Shown: positions 26,201 through 34,898 of the stretch, piece after piece
How positions within the stretch are numbered: position 1 is the stretch's first letter
Layout of the letters: every line of letters begins with the position of its first letter
Assembly (NCBI RefSeq): GCF_005491425.1
Contig: NZ_CP028083.1
Coordinates: forward strand, 582,001-646,000
From: Lysinibacillus sp. SGAir0095
GTDB lineage: Bacteria; Bacillota; Bacilli; Bacillales_A; Planococcaceae
DNA length: 64,000 bases
Direction: 5' to 3'
The notes under the pieces: model-generated
Databases searched by the model: none
Told to the model about the DNA's origin: nothing
Seen by the model: only the letters and a program-made list of their open reading frames with translations
Made by a program: the position numbers and the translations under genes

Positions 26201-28276
26201 ATGCATCCCATCTATGATGATTCATCAGCTTTATTTGCAATATACAAATCCCTTTTTGAATCAAATCCTGACCCTTGCTATGCTTTAGATAGAAACGGAA
26301 AGTTTATTATTATCAATAAAATGGCGAGGGACTTAACAGGATATACAAATGATGAGTTTTCTGAATTTTATTTTGCGGAGATATTGGCAGATGAATACAG
26401 AAAGACCATGAGTGAAACGTTCGCAGATGTATTAGCCAATGGAACAAGAAAAAGCTTCGATGTTTCAATTAAACATAAAACAGGTAAAATAATTGAATTG
26501 TACGGAACCTCAGTACCTATCATTGTGGAAAATCAGATTGTAGGTGTTGCGGGCATCGTAAAAGATATGACCCATAAAAATCAGATGCAAAGAGAGTTAG
26601 AGAAAACAAAATTCGAATTAGAAAGCGTATTCAATAACATCGATATCTGTGTATGGTCAAGTGATTATAAACATGAAAAGCTTTTTCAAATCTCTTCAGC
26701 ATGTAAGAAAATATACGGCTACTCTCAGGAGGAGTTTATAAAAAATCCGAATCTCTGGCTGGAAGTTATTCATCCGGATGATCTTTCTGACGTTGTGAAG
26801 ATGCAACCTAAGTTAGCTGAGGGGAAGACCCTTAATCTAGAATATCGTATAATTGATGCCCGCCAAAATGTAAAATGGGTGTCGAACTATACAACGCCTA
26901 TCTTCGACGAATCAGGAAAGATTATAAGGCTTAATGGAATCGTTGCAGATATTCAACAACGACGTAAAGCAGAAGAACAACTTGAATTTATGGCTTTCAA
27001 TGATGAACTCACGCAACTACCGAACCGCAGGCGTTTTGAACAGCTTTTAAATGAATCAATTTTGAATGCTAAAGAAATGGGAACCAAAATGGCAGTGCTA
27101 TTTTTTGATCTTGATCAATTCAAATGGATTAATGATACACTAGGTCATACCATAGGGGATAAAGTATTAAAGATAATAGCTGGGCGGTTGAGGGATTTTA
27201 TAGGAGAAGAAGGCATTGTTTCAAGAGTGGGTGGGGATGAATTTATCATCCTATTACCTGATATTGAAGAATCTAAATTAGTGGAAGAAAAAGCTCAAAA
27301 CTTAATTGATGAGATGGTTCAACCTATTATTTTAGGGGAAAGAAGTTATATCTTGACTGCAAGTATTGGAATAAGTATGTTCCCGGATGATACAAGTGAG
27401 GCAGAAAAGCTGATAATATATGCAGATCAGGCGCTGAATGCGGCGAAAAAAGATGGTAAAAACACCTATAAAGTGTATCATACTGACTTTTCAGAGGGAA
27501 TAGTCAGAAAATTGGATATCTTACAGGCGCTGCGACAAGCGATAAAAACCAATGATTCTTTAACATTAAACTATCAGCCGATTGTTGATGCGCGTGAAAA
27601 CAGAATTGTGGGCTTCGAGGCACTTCTAAGATGGCATGATCCAGCATTAGGCGTTCTTTCTCCTGCAGAATTCATTCCGATAGCAGAAGAATCGGGCCTT
27701 ATTATTCCTCTTGGTGAGTGGGTTATCAAAGAGGCTTGTACGAAATTTAATGAATTATACAAGAGTAGTGAGTACTCGCCGTATCTATCTGTAAATGTAT
27801 CTACAAGACAATTTGACAATGAGCAATTCGTTACCAAGCTATTAAAGATTCTAGAGGAGACGAATTTTAATCCTGAATATCTTAAAATAGAATTAACGGA
27901 AAGCATTATGATGAAAGATGTAGAGAATATTATTGAAAAGCTAAATCAACTAAGAGCATTAGGAGTTGGCGTATTTCTTGATGATTTTGGAACAGGTTAT
28001 TCTTCACTCAGCTATCTGGGGATACTACCAATTAATACCCTTAAAATCGATCAATCCTTTATACAAAATATCAATGGTAAATGTCAGGAGGCCATTGTAC
28101 GTACGATTATCTCGATGGCTGACAGTTTAGAAAAAGGAATAATAGCTGAAGGTGTTGAGGAAGAGCACCAATTAGCATATTTGCATGGACTTGGCTGTCA
28201 TCAGATCCAGGGCTATATCTTCGGAAAACCGGTACCTTTTGAGAAAATTCCTGAAATATTAAAAAATCTCTCATAA
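26201..28276 (+). CDS. PAS-PAS-GGDEF-EAL cyclic-di-GMP enzyme
   Basis: 691 aa, soluble. Two PAS domains (about 10-130 and 145-260), GGDEF (265-430, active motif RVGGDEF) and EAL (440-690). The EAL catalytic set is complete: FEALLRW, NVSTRQF, ELTES, LDDFGTGYSSL, KIDQSFI, EGVEE and QGYIFGKP. No RxxD inhibitory site precedes GGDEF (the four positions read GEEG), so product inhibition of the cyclase is not expected. It may be a bifunctional enzyme or a phosphodiesterase tuned by GTP, with PAS domains sensing a ligand or redox state. Confidence 0.95.
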   Translation: MHPIYDDSSALFAIYKSLFESNPDPCYALDRNGKFIIINKMARDLTGYTNDEFSEFYFAEILADEYRKTMSETFADVLANGTRKSFDVSIKHKTGKIIELYGTSVPIIVENQIVGVAGIVKDMTHKNQMQRELEKTKFELESVFNNIDICVWSSDYKHEKLFQISSACKKIYGYSQEEFIKNPNLWLEVIHPDDLSDVVKMQPKLAEGKTLNLEYRIIDARQNVKWVSNYTTPIFDESGKIIRLNGIVADIQQRRKAEEQLEFMAFNDELTQLPNRRRFEQLLNESILNAKEMGTKMAVLFFDLDQFKWINDTLGHTIGDKVLKIIAGRLRDFIGEEGIVSRVGGDEFIILLPDIEESKLVEEKAQNLIDEMVQPIILGERSYILTASIGISMFPDDTSEAEKLIIYADQALNAAKKDGKNTYKVYHTDFSEGIVRKLDILQALRQAIKTNDSLTLNYQPIVDARENRIVGFEALLRWHDPALGVLSPAEFIPIAEESGLIIPLGEWVIKEACTKFNELYKSSEYSPYLSVNVSTRQFDNEQFVTKLLKILEETNFNPEYLKIELTESIMMKDVENIIEKLNQLRALGVGVFLDDFGTGYSSLSYLGILPINTLKIDQSFIQNINGKCQEAIVRTIISMADSLEKGIIAEGVEEEHQLAYLHGLGCHQIQGYIFGKPVPFEKIPEILKNLS

Positions 28277-28301
28277 AAGATAACTATCTTATAGAACTCT
28301 A

Positions 28302-28342
28302 AAAGTGGCGGGTGCATGAAAAGTGCAGTCGCCACTTTTTTT
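28302..28342 (+). terminator. Intrinsic terminator after the GGDEF-EAL gene
   Basis: AAGTGGCG, GG, TGCA pairs with TGCA, GT, CGCCACTT around TGAAAAG, then TTTTT. Confidence 0.88.
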
Positions 28343-28417
28343 GTTAAAGAAGGATTTATAAAGATTGAAAGAGAAGTTCTAAATATTGGATAATTAGATT
28401 CCTAGGAGGGGGATTTG

Positions 28418-28861
28418 GTGGAATATACATTAGTTAAGAAGAATTTTAAAGTAGTGGGTATTAAAGGGAATGGAGCCTTTGAAAATTTTTCCGAGGAAGT
28501 CCCGGCATTAGCGAGGCAAGTACTGAGTCGGTCAAACGAAATAGCTAATCATTTGGGGATAGAAGTAGCGCTATTCGAACCTAAAAGGGAAAGTGCTCAT
28601 CTAGTAGGGGAATATATTGTAGGGTTACTTGTAAATGATGCCTTAAGCGCAGTACCTGACGGAATGGAGTTTGTTGAAATAAATCAACAGTTTGTCTCTG
28701 CTAGAGATAAAGTATCGAATATTAGTAGCCTTCACTCAAATTTATTGAAATGGGGGGACGAAAAAGGGTATACGAGAAACCTAGAGTCGTATATTGTAGA
28801 GACATATCACCCGATTGAAGAAGCGGAGGAAGAAGTACAGATCTATTTGCCGATTTTTTAG
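28418..28861 (+). CDS. GyrI-like/effector-binding-domain protein
   Basis: 147 aa from the GTG at 28418, 5 nt after GGAGGGGG. The pattern (beta strand start YTLVKKNFKVVGIKG, central LFEPKRESAHLVGEYIVGLLV, end IEEAEEEVQIYLPI) matches the stand-alone effector-binding domain of AraC/BmrR-type regulators, also called GyrI-like. These bind small hydrophobic or cationic molecules. No DNA-binding domain is attached, so a sensor or scavenger role is possible. Family call moderate. Confidence 0.7.
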   Translation: MEYTLVKKNFKVVGIKGNGAFENFSEEVPALARQVLSRSNEIANHLGIEVALFEPKRESAHLVGEYIVGLLVNDALSAVPDGMEFVEINQQFVSARDKVSNISSLHSNLLKWGDEKGYTRNLESYIVETYHPIEEAEEEVQIYLPIF

Positions 28862-28979
28862 AACTTGGTACTTGGTGTAGCACTTTGGATTGAACTATTG
28901 ATTGCTCAGCCAATACGGATAGTTTCCTTTAAAAAATGCACGAAAGACAGACATCCCAACAAGAGAACTGAAATTGTAG

Positions 28980-29118
28980 CATCTGGATTTGTGTTATAAA
29001 CAAAGGCAGATGCTTTCCATTGTTTAATGGATTGTACATGACATAAAGGAACGATAGAAATATCGAGTGAACTGGGAAAAGGTAGTACGCTCCTTGCTAA
29101 TATACCCCAAAACATGTG
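28980..29118 (+). pseudogene. Remnant of a histidine kinase C-terminus
   Basis: The frame ending at 29118 reads HKGTIEISSELGKGSTLLA then NIPQNM and a stop, which is the last strand and G3 region of a histidine kinase ATPase domain. Just upstream, in another frame, CTTTCCATTGTT then TGGATTGTACATGAC gives LSIV, a stop, and WIVHD, the expected preceding helix. At least one frameshift and one stop separate them and the rest of the kinase is missing. No intact gene exists here. Confidence 0.7.
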
Positions 29119-29130
29119 ATAGGTTATTTA

Positions 29131-29168
29131 GCGTTGATCCCGAGAAAAAGGGATCAACGCTTTTTTGT
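29131..29168 (+). terminator. Intrinsic terminator of the lost kinase gene
   Basis: AGCGTTGATCCC pairs with GGGATCAACGCT around GAGAAAAA, then TTTTT. It has survived while the gene in front of it has decayed. Confidence 0.88.
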
Positions 29169-29194
29169 TGAAGTTATTGGGCGGACGAGTTATC

Positions 29195-29374
29195 AGATCA
29201 TAATCACAGCTTACTTCTTACTATCATGTGGGGAATTTTAGTGAAACAAATCATACATTAAAAGAAATAATAGGTTTGACGGAGCCAAAAGACATGATGC
29301 CGATTAAAATTATGCTTAAACGATTTTTAAGTGAGCCATTGTGGTTTAAATTAATATCTCTACAGCCTTACTAA
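29195..29374 (+). other. Degenerate coding-like stretch without a start
   Basis: From about 29213 to the TAA at 29372 the frame reads YHVGNFSETNHTLKE, IIGLTEPKDMMPIKI, MLKRFLSEPLWFKL and ISLQPY. Codon use looks protein-like, but a stop lies just upstream and there is no start or ribosome site. It may be the end of a decayed gene. I do not recognise the family. The remainder of 28862-29569 holds the kinase remnant, its terminator, and nothing else I can support. Confidence 0.35.
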
Positions 29375-29569
29375 ATTGAGTTGCAGCTGTATTCTTTTTG
29401 GCTACGGTATTAAAATGATTTTATATCCTTGGCATCTATGTGATCTCTTCTAGCTATCCTCGAATTTTATTGGTGACATAACTTTGAATGATAGTATCAT
29501 GGTATAGCGTATCCTTTAATTTTTTGAAGTTTAAGAATACCGGAGCAAAGTAGAAAAGGAGATGTTGAA

Positions 29570-29866
29570 ATGGCATTTGGTGTAGCGATTTTCATCTTAA
29601 TTGTAGGATTGGTATTAGCTTTTTACTTTACGTTAGGTAAGTCGATTAAAAGGAAATTTATCATTTGGGGCATAACAACAATGTTTGCCATAGCCCCTTT
29701 TTTCACATGGTTAGTCAGTATCAGCTTTGCCATTATGGTCGGAGATGGATTTGCTGGAATCGGTTTAATGCTGATTATGTTTCCGATTATACTTTTGATC
29801 GGGATTGTTCTGCTTTTAGTAGGGATTTTTATTAAACCTAAACAGCTGCAACTAAAAGAGCTTTAA
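29570..29866 (+). CDS. Small three-segment membrane protein (paralogue of 41163-41435)
   Basis: 98 aa with hydrophobic segments near 2-22, 31-55 and 60-88. The segment KRKFIIWGI, the AIAPFFTW that follows, and GDGFAGIGLMLI are shared with the protein at 41163-41435 (KKKLLIWGV, AIAPLLSW, GDGFVGFTVMIY), so they are paralogues. AAGGAG site 9 nt before the ATG. Not a recognised family; possibly a conserved small Bacillales membrane protein. Confidence 0.72.
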   Translation: MAFGVAIFILIVGLVLAFYFTLGKSIKRKFIIWGITTMFAIAPFFTWLVSISFAIMVGDGFAGIGLMLIMFPIILLIGIVLLLVGIFIKPKQLQLKEL

Positions 29867-29997
29867 TTCGTTGGAATCAGCATTACCTGTTTTACTCTTT
29901 CACACGGTCAAACAAGTTAATTTTTAACGGTAGAGAAATTAAACAATTTCATGATATATTATTTAAATATACTTTATATAGAGGTTGGACTAACCAA

Positions 29998-30360
29998 TGT
30001 CTAGCTACAGCGGCTAGCCTCTCGCGTCACTTCAATTCCACATAAGAAGACAAAAAGCGCCTTCATATGTGGAATCTCCAGTGCGTGTCGAGTCTGAACG
30101 AGCCGCTTACGCTTTTCTTGTCTAGCTACAGCGGCTAGCCTCTCGCGTCACTTCAATTCCACATAAGAAGACAAAAAGCGCCTTCTTATGTGGAATTTCC
30201 AGTGCGTGTCGAGTCTGAACGAGCCGCTTTCGCTTTTCTTGTCTAGCTACAGCGGCTAGCCTCTCGCGTCACTTCAATTCCACATAAGAAGACAAAAAGC
30301 GCCTTCTTATGTGGAATCTCCAGTGATTGTCGAGTCTGAACGAGCCGCTTTCGCTTTTCT
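29998..30360. repeat. Three tandem copies of a 121-bp structured intergenic repeat
   Basis: Copies run 29998-30118, 30119-30239 and 30240-30360 with an exact 121-bp period and only a few base differences (for example CTTCATATG in copy 1 against CTTCTTATG in 2 and 3; CAGTGATTG in copy 3). Each starts TGTCTAGCTACAGCGGCT and ends GAGCCGCTT.CGCTTTTCT. In the middle, TTCCACATAAGAAG and CTTCTTATGTGGAA form a 14-bp stem, and AGCGGCT/AGCCGCT can close an outer stem. Intergenic repeats starting with TCTAGCT.CAGCG are known in several Bacillaceae genomes; the tandem array is notable. The rest of 29867-30405 has no other feature. Confidence 0.92.
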
Positions 30361-30405
30361 TGCTATCAGGGATATCCTGCAAATATAAATGATAGGTGGA
30401 CAAAT

Positions 30406-31365
30406 ATGAATTATCGAATTTTATTATATTATCATTACACAACAATTGAAGATCCTACCCATTTTGCGGCAGAACACTTGCAAGCATGTAAGGAGCTAAA
30501 CCTAATGGGGCGTATTATTGTTGCATCTGAGGGCATAAACGGAACGGTATCAGGTACGATGGAAGAGACAAATGCTTATATGAATATGATGAAGAGTCAT
30601 CCGCTATTTGAAGGGATTGTTTTCAAAATCGATGAGGCAGATGGGCATGCTTTCAAGAAGATGCGTGTACGTCCGCGTCCAGAGCTTGTAAATTTAAGCT
30701 TGGAAGATGATATTAACCCCCATGAAATAACGGGACGCTACTTAACTCCGGTTGAATTCATGGAAGAAATGCAAAGAGAAGACACGGTTGTCCTTGATGT
30801 ACGTAACACGTATGAGTACGATGTAGGTCACTTTCGAGGAGCAATACGTCCAGAAGTAGAAACATTCCGTGATACACCGGCATGGATACGTGCGAACAAA
30901 GAGATATTTGAAGGAAAGCGAGTACTTACATACTGTACAGGCGGCATTCGCTGCGAAAAATTCTCTGGCTGGTTAAAGGCTGAAGGTATTGGCGAGGATG
31001 TTGGCCAGTTGCATGGTGGAATTGCAACTTATAGTAAAGACCCGGTGGCAAAGGGTCAGCTTTGGGACGGGCAAATGTATGTATTTGATGAGCGGATTAC
31101 AGTGCCGATTAACCAAGTAGAGCATGTAGTTGTTGGGAAGGATTATTATGATGGCACTCCGTGTGAGCGTTACGTGAAGTGTGCCAACCCTGAATGCAAT
31201 AAACATATTTTAGCATCAGAAGAAAATGAAGCGAAACATCTTGGTGGCTGTACGCTTGAGTGTACAAAACATCCTCACAACCGCTATATTGTAAAGCATA
31301 ATTTATCAGAAGAACATGTACGAGCGGTCATTTCGGAATTGGAAAAGAACCAACAGCATAGCTAA
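30406..31365 (+). CDS. trhO: tRNA uridine-34 hydroxylase TrhO (rhodanese-domain, UPF0176)
   Basis: 319 aa. An N-terminal acylphosphatase-like/ferredoxin-like domain ([17 protein letters not shown]) is followed by a rhodanese domain (about 120-220) with catalytic loop [10 protein letters not shown]. The C-terminus has paired Cys motifs ([13 protein letters not shown] and [13 protein letters not shown]) that probably bind zinc. TrhO uses oxygen to form 5-hydroxyuridine at the tRNA wobble position, a step toward mo5U in Gram-positives. Length and motifs agree with YbfQ/TrhO. Monocistronic with its own terminator. Confidence 0.93.
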   Translation: MNYRILLYYHYTTIEDPTHFAAEHLQACKELNLMGRIIVASEGINGTVSGTMEETNAYMNMMKSHPLFEGIVFKIDEADGHAFKKMRVRPRPELVNLSLEDDINPHEITGRYLTPVEFMEEMQREDTVVLDVRNTYEYDVGHFRGAIRPEVETFRDTPAWIRANKEIFEGKRVLTYCTGGIRCEKFSGWLKAEGIGEDVGQLHGGIATYSKDPVAKGQLWDGQMYVFDERITVPINQVEHVVVGKDYYDGTPCERYVKCANPECNKHILASEENEAKHLGGCTLECTKHPHNRYIVKHNLSEEHVRAVISELEKNQQHS

Positions 31366-31373
31366 TAAAACCA

Positions 31374-31404
31374 GGAGTATGAATCACGGATTCATACTCT
31401 TTTC
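31374..31404 (+). terminator. Intrinsic terminator of trhO
   Basis: GAGTATGAATC and GATTCATACTC form a perfect 11-bp stem around ACG, followed by TTTT. Confidence 0.88.
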
Positions 31405-31820
31405 CATATGCTAAAGTGGGCGAGTTAGGGAGTGAACTGTAAGTTGGGTATGGTAGATAGTTGTATAAATGCATTATAGATAAAAAAAACACTTAGCAGA
31501 ACAAAACATCTAGAGGAAGTACATTCTTAAGATATTCCTTTGTAAGTAGGATGCCTAATTCCACCCCTCTAAATATCAATCAGATTTCGAAAACTTAATA
31601 TTATTTTAGAATCATGTCTATTTTGTGAAAAATCGCAACTCTTGTCGAAAAGGTAGCTTTTAGTATTGTTTCTACGGGTCTTTTCATGCTACGCTTGTTA
31701 AGAAATCGAAATAATTTTAGGGTAAAAAGAACGGGAAATTGCTCTTGAAAATGCAGATTTGCGTATTTTTATTCGAATAGGATTTTTTGGGCTTTAGTTG
31801 TGAAATGAAGGAGATAGAAA
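31405..31820. other. Gene-free stretch between trhO and the AI-2E-type permease
   Basis: About 400 bp of AT-rich sequence with stops in all frames. I see no repeat, structured RNA or gene remnant. AAGGAG at its right end is the ribosome site for the next gene. Confidence 0.6.
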
Positions 31821-32837
31821 ATGAGTTGGTTAAGGGATAAAGTAAATTTAAAGTGGATCATTATGATTTTCATTATCGGTCTCCTGTACTTTTTTGCGAA
31901 TGCATTAAATTTTTTACTGTTAACATTTATTATCACATATTTAGCCTATACGATATTTGTAAAGGTACTACATATCTTACCTGAGCCATTAAAACGGCCG
32001 AAACTATTATTAATGCTCATGTATTTGCTCATTTTAGCTGTCGTTGGCACAACGGGATATCGTTATTTACCTTCTGCCATGCACCAATTGTCTGCAATCA
32101 TTGTTCAAAGCTCTTCCTTCAATATTGAGTTGTACCGGGACATCATTCCCGAAAAAATTTATGGTTTTATACTGAACCTTGATATGGAAGGGATTTTAAA
32201 GGATATTGGTGGAACCATTCTAGATAAAATAGGGGATATCAGTACATTTTTATTGGAAGCATTTATGGCACTGTTATTAAGCTTCTTCTTTATTTTAGAG
32301 ATTGATAAAATCAAAATTTTTTGTAAGTCCTTTAAAACCAATCAAACAGAAAAAGTTTATAACCAAGTTGTTCTTTTTGGGAATAGTTTTTTAAATACTT
32401 TTGGTCTAGCTATTAAAGTACAAATTATGATTTCAACCATAAACACTGTATTAACAGTTATTGGTTTATTAATACTAGGGTTTCCAAATATCTTAGGATT
32501 AGCAATCATGATTTTCTTCTTGGGCTTGATGCCTGTTATTGGGGTAGTCATCTCACTCATCCCGCTTTCAATCATCGCTTTCCAAATCGGTGGATTTATA
32601 TATGTAATCTACATCTTCGGAATTGTGATGATTATCCATGCGATTGAATCCTATATCTTAAACCCAAAACTCTACTCTATCACAATGAAATTACCGATTT
32701 TCTTTACGTTCATGGTTTTGATGGTGGGGGAATTATTATTCGGTGCATGGGGATTAGTCATAGGAATCCCATTATTTGTCTTTATTGTTGAAATGATTAA
32801 AGGCTCAACAGATTTAAAACCCATTTTAAAGAAATAA
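31821..32837 (+). CDS. AI-2E-family (TqsA/YdjZ-type) transporter
   Basis: 338 aa with about 7-8 hydrophobic segments. The C-terminal half has the family pattern of a long re-entrant region, NTVLTVIGLLILGFPNILGL, then GLMPVIGVVISLIPL and ESYILNPKLYSITMKL. Despite the family name, members also export other compounds or exchange ions; the substrate is not assigned. The ATG has GAAGGAG 9 nt upstream. Monocistronic. Confidence 0.88.
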   Translation: MSWLRDKVNLKWIIMIFIIGLLYFFANALNFLLLTFIITYLAYTIFVKVLHILPEPLKRPKLLLMLMYLLILAVVGTTGYRYLPSAMHQLSAIIVQSSSFNIELYRDIIPEKIYGFILNLDMEGILKDIGGTILDKIGDISTFLLEAFMALLLSFFFILEIDKIKIFCKSFKTNQTEKVYNQVVLFGNSFLNTFGLAIKVQIMISTINTVLTVIGLLILGFPNILGLAIMIFFLGLMPVIGVVISLIPLSIIAFQIGGFIYVIYIFGIVMIIHAIESYILNPKLYSITMKLPIFFTFMVLMVGELLFGAWGLVIGIPLFVFIVEMIKGSTDLKPILKK

Positions 32838-32845
32838 AATGTTTA

Positions 32846-32884
32846 CAGAGGGACGTTAATCCATTAGGATTGCGTTCCTTTTTA
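32846..32884 (+). terminator. Intrinsic terminator
   Basis: AGGGACGTTAATCC and GGATTGCGTTCCT pair around ATTA, then TTTT. Confidence 0.8.
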
Positions 32885-32987
32885 ATTTATATGGGAGCTT
32901 TTCTTCATAAAAGCTTAAAATAAACCATCATAATGTTTGTAATTAAATGGTAAAATATAAAAATACATATTTAAGGAGTTGATCAGC

Positions 32988-33227
32988 TTGGTAAATGCTG
33001 CAGAAAAGAGTGGTAAGAGAATTCTTGTAACACTTGGGTGGCTATCAGTAGTATTGTTAACATGTAACTTAATGGCACCGTTACTCATGTTTATCCCCAT
33101 ATGCATTGGAATCGTATTAAGACGTGACTATGAAGCGGATTCTCAAGGTCTGGCACTAATAGTTTCGGGAATAGTAAGCGGGATTTTAGGGTGGATGATC
33201 GGAATGTATCTTGTGAGTTTCCTATAA
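32988..33227 (+). CDS. Small membrane protein, hypothetical
   Basis: 79 aa from the TTG at 32988, 9 nt after AAGGAG; an upstream in-frame TTG at 32979 abuts that site and is excluded. Two or three hydrophobic segments (about 11-38 and 52-78), with a short basic loop RRDYEADSQGLA between. No family recognised. Terminator immediately downstream. Confidence 0.65.
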   Translation: MVNAAEKSGKRILVTLGWLSVVLLTCNLMAPLLMFIPICIGIVLRRDYEADSQGLALIVSGIVSGILGWMIGMYLVSFL

Positions 33228-33237
33228 TAAAACATAG

Positions 33238-33278
33238 CAAATTAAAAGTCGTTTATAAAAGAAAACGACTTTTTAGTT
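33238..33278 (+). terminator. Intrinsic terminator
   Basis: AAAAGTCGTTT and AAACGACTTTTT form the stem around ATAAAAGA. Lies between convergent genes. Confidence 0.78.
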
Positions 33279-33318
33279 TGCTTTAGTCATGCAATCTAAT
33301 TAAACGGTGAAATTGCGC

Positions 33319-34008
33319 TTATTGTCCATTCATCTTTAAACAGAAAAACCCCTCATCCTCAACCCACTCGGCATACAATGCGTCTTCAAACCTGGTGATA
33401 TCTCTTTTTTTTAGCTGATTAAGAAGCCATTCTTCATCGTGTCCAGATTCTCTTAGGTTATCTAGAACCACTTTGCCGTCACTTATTAATGTAATTGGGA
33501 GATACACAGGCTTTTGTTTTAAGCTCAAATCTTCAAGCGTAGGCGATTCATATTTTGGCTTCCGCAGTACACTGATTTGTCCATTAGGCTCTAAAATCAA
33601 ATAATCAACTTCTCTAATGGAGAAAATATCTTTTTGCTGTCTAAGCATTTGTTGCAATTGGTCAATATCCAAGTGATTGTGTTTTAACTGCTGTCGATCA
33701 ATTTTTCCTTGTTTAATGAGGATAGATGGATTGCCTTCAAAGGTTCTTCGTATTCCTCTGTACTTTTGTGTCAATTTTTCAACTGTATAAATTAAGATGG
33801 TCCATAAAATTAGGGCGTATAGTATCGACCAGATTTTTACGTGAGAATCATACACACTGTTTCCAACTAATTCTCCTAGGACTATGGCCGAGATAAAATC
33901 GAAGGGAGTTAGTTGGGAAATCTGTGTCTTTCCTAAAATCTTGGTAGCAATTAATAATGCGATAAATCCAAAAATAAGTTCGACTGTTGTTTGTCCTAAA
34001 TGTAACAC
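33319..34008 (-). CDS. DUF421 (YetF-type) membrane protein
   Basis: About 229 aa from the GTG at 34008, which is 7 nt after AGAGGTG; the ATG at 34035 has no ribosome site. Three N-terminal membrane segments include the family signature LIATKILGKTQISQLTPFDF and IVLGELVGNSVYD, followed by the cytoplasmic YetF domain (FEGNPSILIKQGKI, IREVDYLILEPNGQISVL). B. subtilis has several such proteins, some in spore germination or forespore expression; role here unknown. Confidence 0.9.
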   Translation of the reverse strand: MLHLGQTTVELIFGFIALLIATKILGKTQISQLTPFDFISAIVLGELVGNSVYDSHVKIWSILYALILWTILIYTVEKLTQKYRGIRRTFEGNPSILIKQGKIDRQQLKHNHLDIDQLQQMLRQQKDIFSIREVDYLILEPNGQISVLRKPKYESPTLEDLSLKQKPVYLPITLISDGKVVLDNLRESGHDEEWLLNQLKKRDITRFEDALYAEWVEDEGFFCLKMNGQ

Positions 34009-34130
34009 ATCTGTTTCACCTCTTAAATAAAGCATTTCTTACGAGTATAGCCAACAAAACCTTTAGAAAAACGATTTTTAATGGAATAACCAATGGAAAT
34101 CAAAATTACTCAATGACTTTATGCCTAAAC

Positions 34131-34652
34131 TTAACGCCAGCGTAATGAAATGGATAATAGACAACAATCCAAATTCTGTACTTTTGATTTAAACTCAAGC
34201 TCTAAACCATCTGGATTGTAATTGATTTTTAAGTCGGATGTGATGCCAACTGAATGGATTAGACGCTCCACCTCTTGAGTATTGGAATGTTGGGCAACGT
34301 CCATTAATCTTGCACCAAATTCTTTTGATGAAGCTAATTTATCAAGAACCAAACTGGCTTCTTTCATAAGCTTATTCGATTGTTTGGCAGATTCGTATAA
34401 AAGCTCAGGATCTACAGGTGGATACGGGGATCCATTTGGTGGTTGTTGATTTTGCCTACGTTGCTGAGGCAAGCCATTGTGTTGTGCAATATATTGCGAA
34501 TAGTTCGGATGCATTGGATTAGAATGCTGAGCCCCTTGATGATATATAGGACTATGATTAACCATTGAAGCTCTGACAATAGGCTGAGCCGCAATTTGGT
34601 TATAAGGCGATGGATGGTAGCGGGGCTGATAATAATAATACAAAATAGACAC
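34131..34652 (-). CDS. Tyr/Gln/Pro-rich protein resembling spore coat protein YuzC
   Basis: 173 aa. The first 85 residues are low-complexity (Tyr, His, Gln, Asn, Pro; for example MSILYYYYQPRYHPSPY), typical of coat or sheath proteins. The second half is folded-looking: ELLYESAKQSNKLMKEASLV, LIHSVGITSDLKINYNPDGL and a Cys pair near the end. This two-part layout is like B. subtilis YuzC, an inner coat protein, but I give that only as a likely relationship. CCTCC site 6-7 nt before the ATG (on the minus strand AGGAGGTG). Confidence 0.65.
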   Translation of the reverse strand: MSILYYYYQPRYHPSPYNQIAAQPIVRASMVNHSPIYHQGAQHSNPMHPNYSQYIAQHNGLPQQRRQNQQPPNGSPYPPVDPELLYESAKQSNKLMKEASLVLDKLASSKEFGARLMDVAQHSNTQEVERLIHSVGITSDLKINYNPDGLELEFKSKVQNLDCCLLSISLRWR

Positions 34653-34898
34653 CTCCTAAGTGGTTCATACAACTAACTATCCTTAGAATATGGGTACTCT
34701 TCCTTTAAGAGTAGGTAGGTGACTAGATAAAGCAATTCTCATTGCTTGCTTGAAAGTCTACTGTAAAAATTATCAAGCTACTTATTTATTTACAAGTACC
34801 TAAGCTTCATGTATTATCTGAACGTAACTCAAGATATAATGGGTGTATTCTCAATGTCTTGGAAAAAAGAGAAGTAAAACAAAGAAGGATAGAAATCC

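Noticed and set aside
29998-30360. CRISPR array
   Set aside because: Three copies are adjacent with no unique spacers and the unit is 121 bp; no cas genes nearby.
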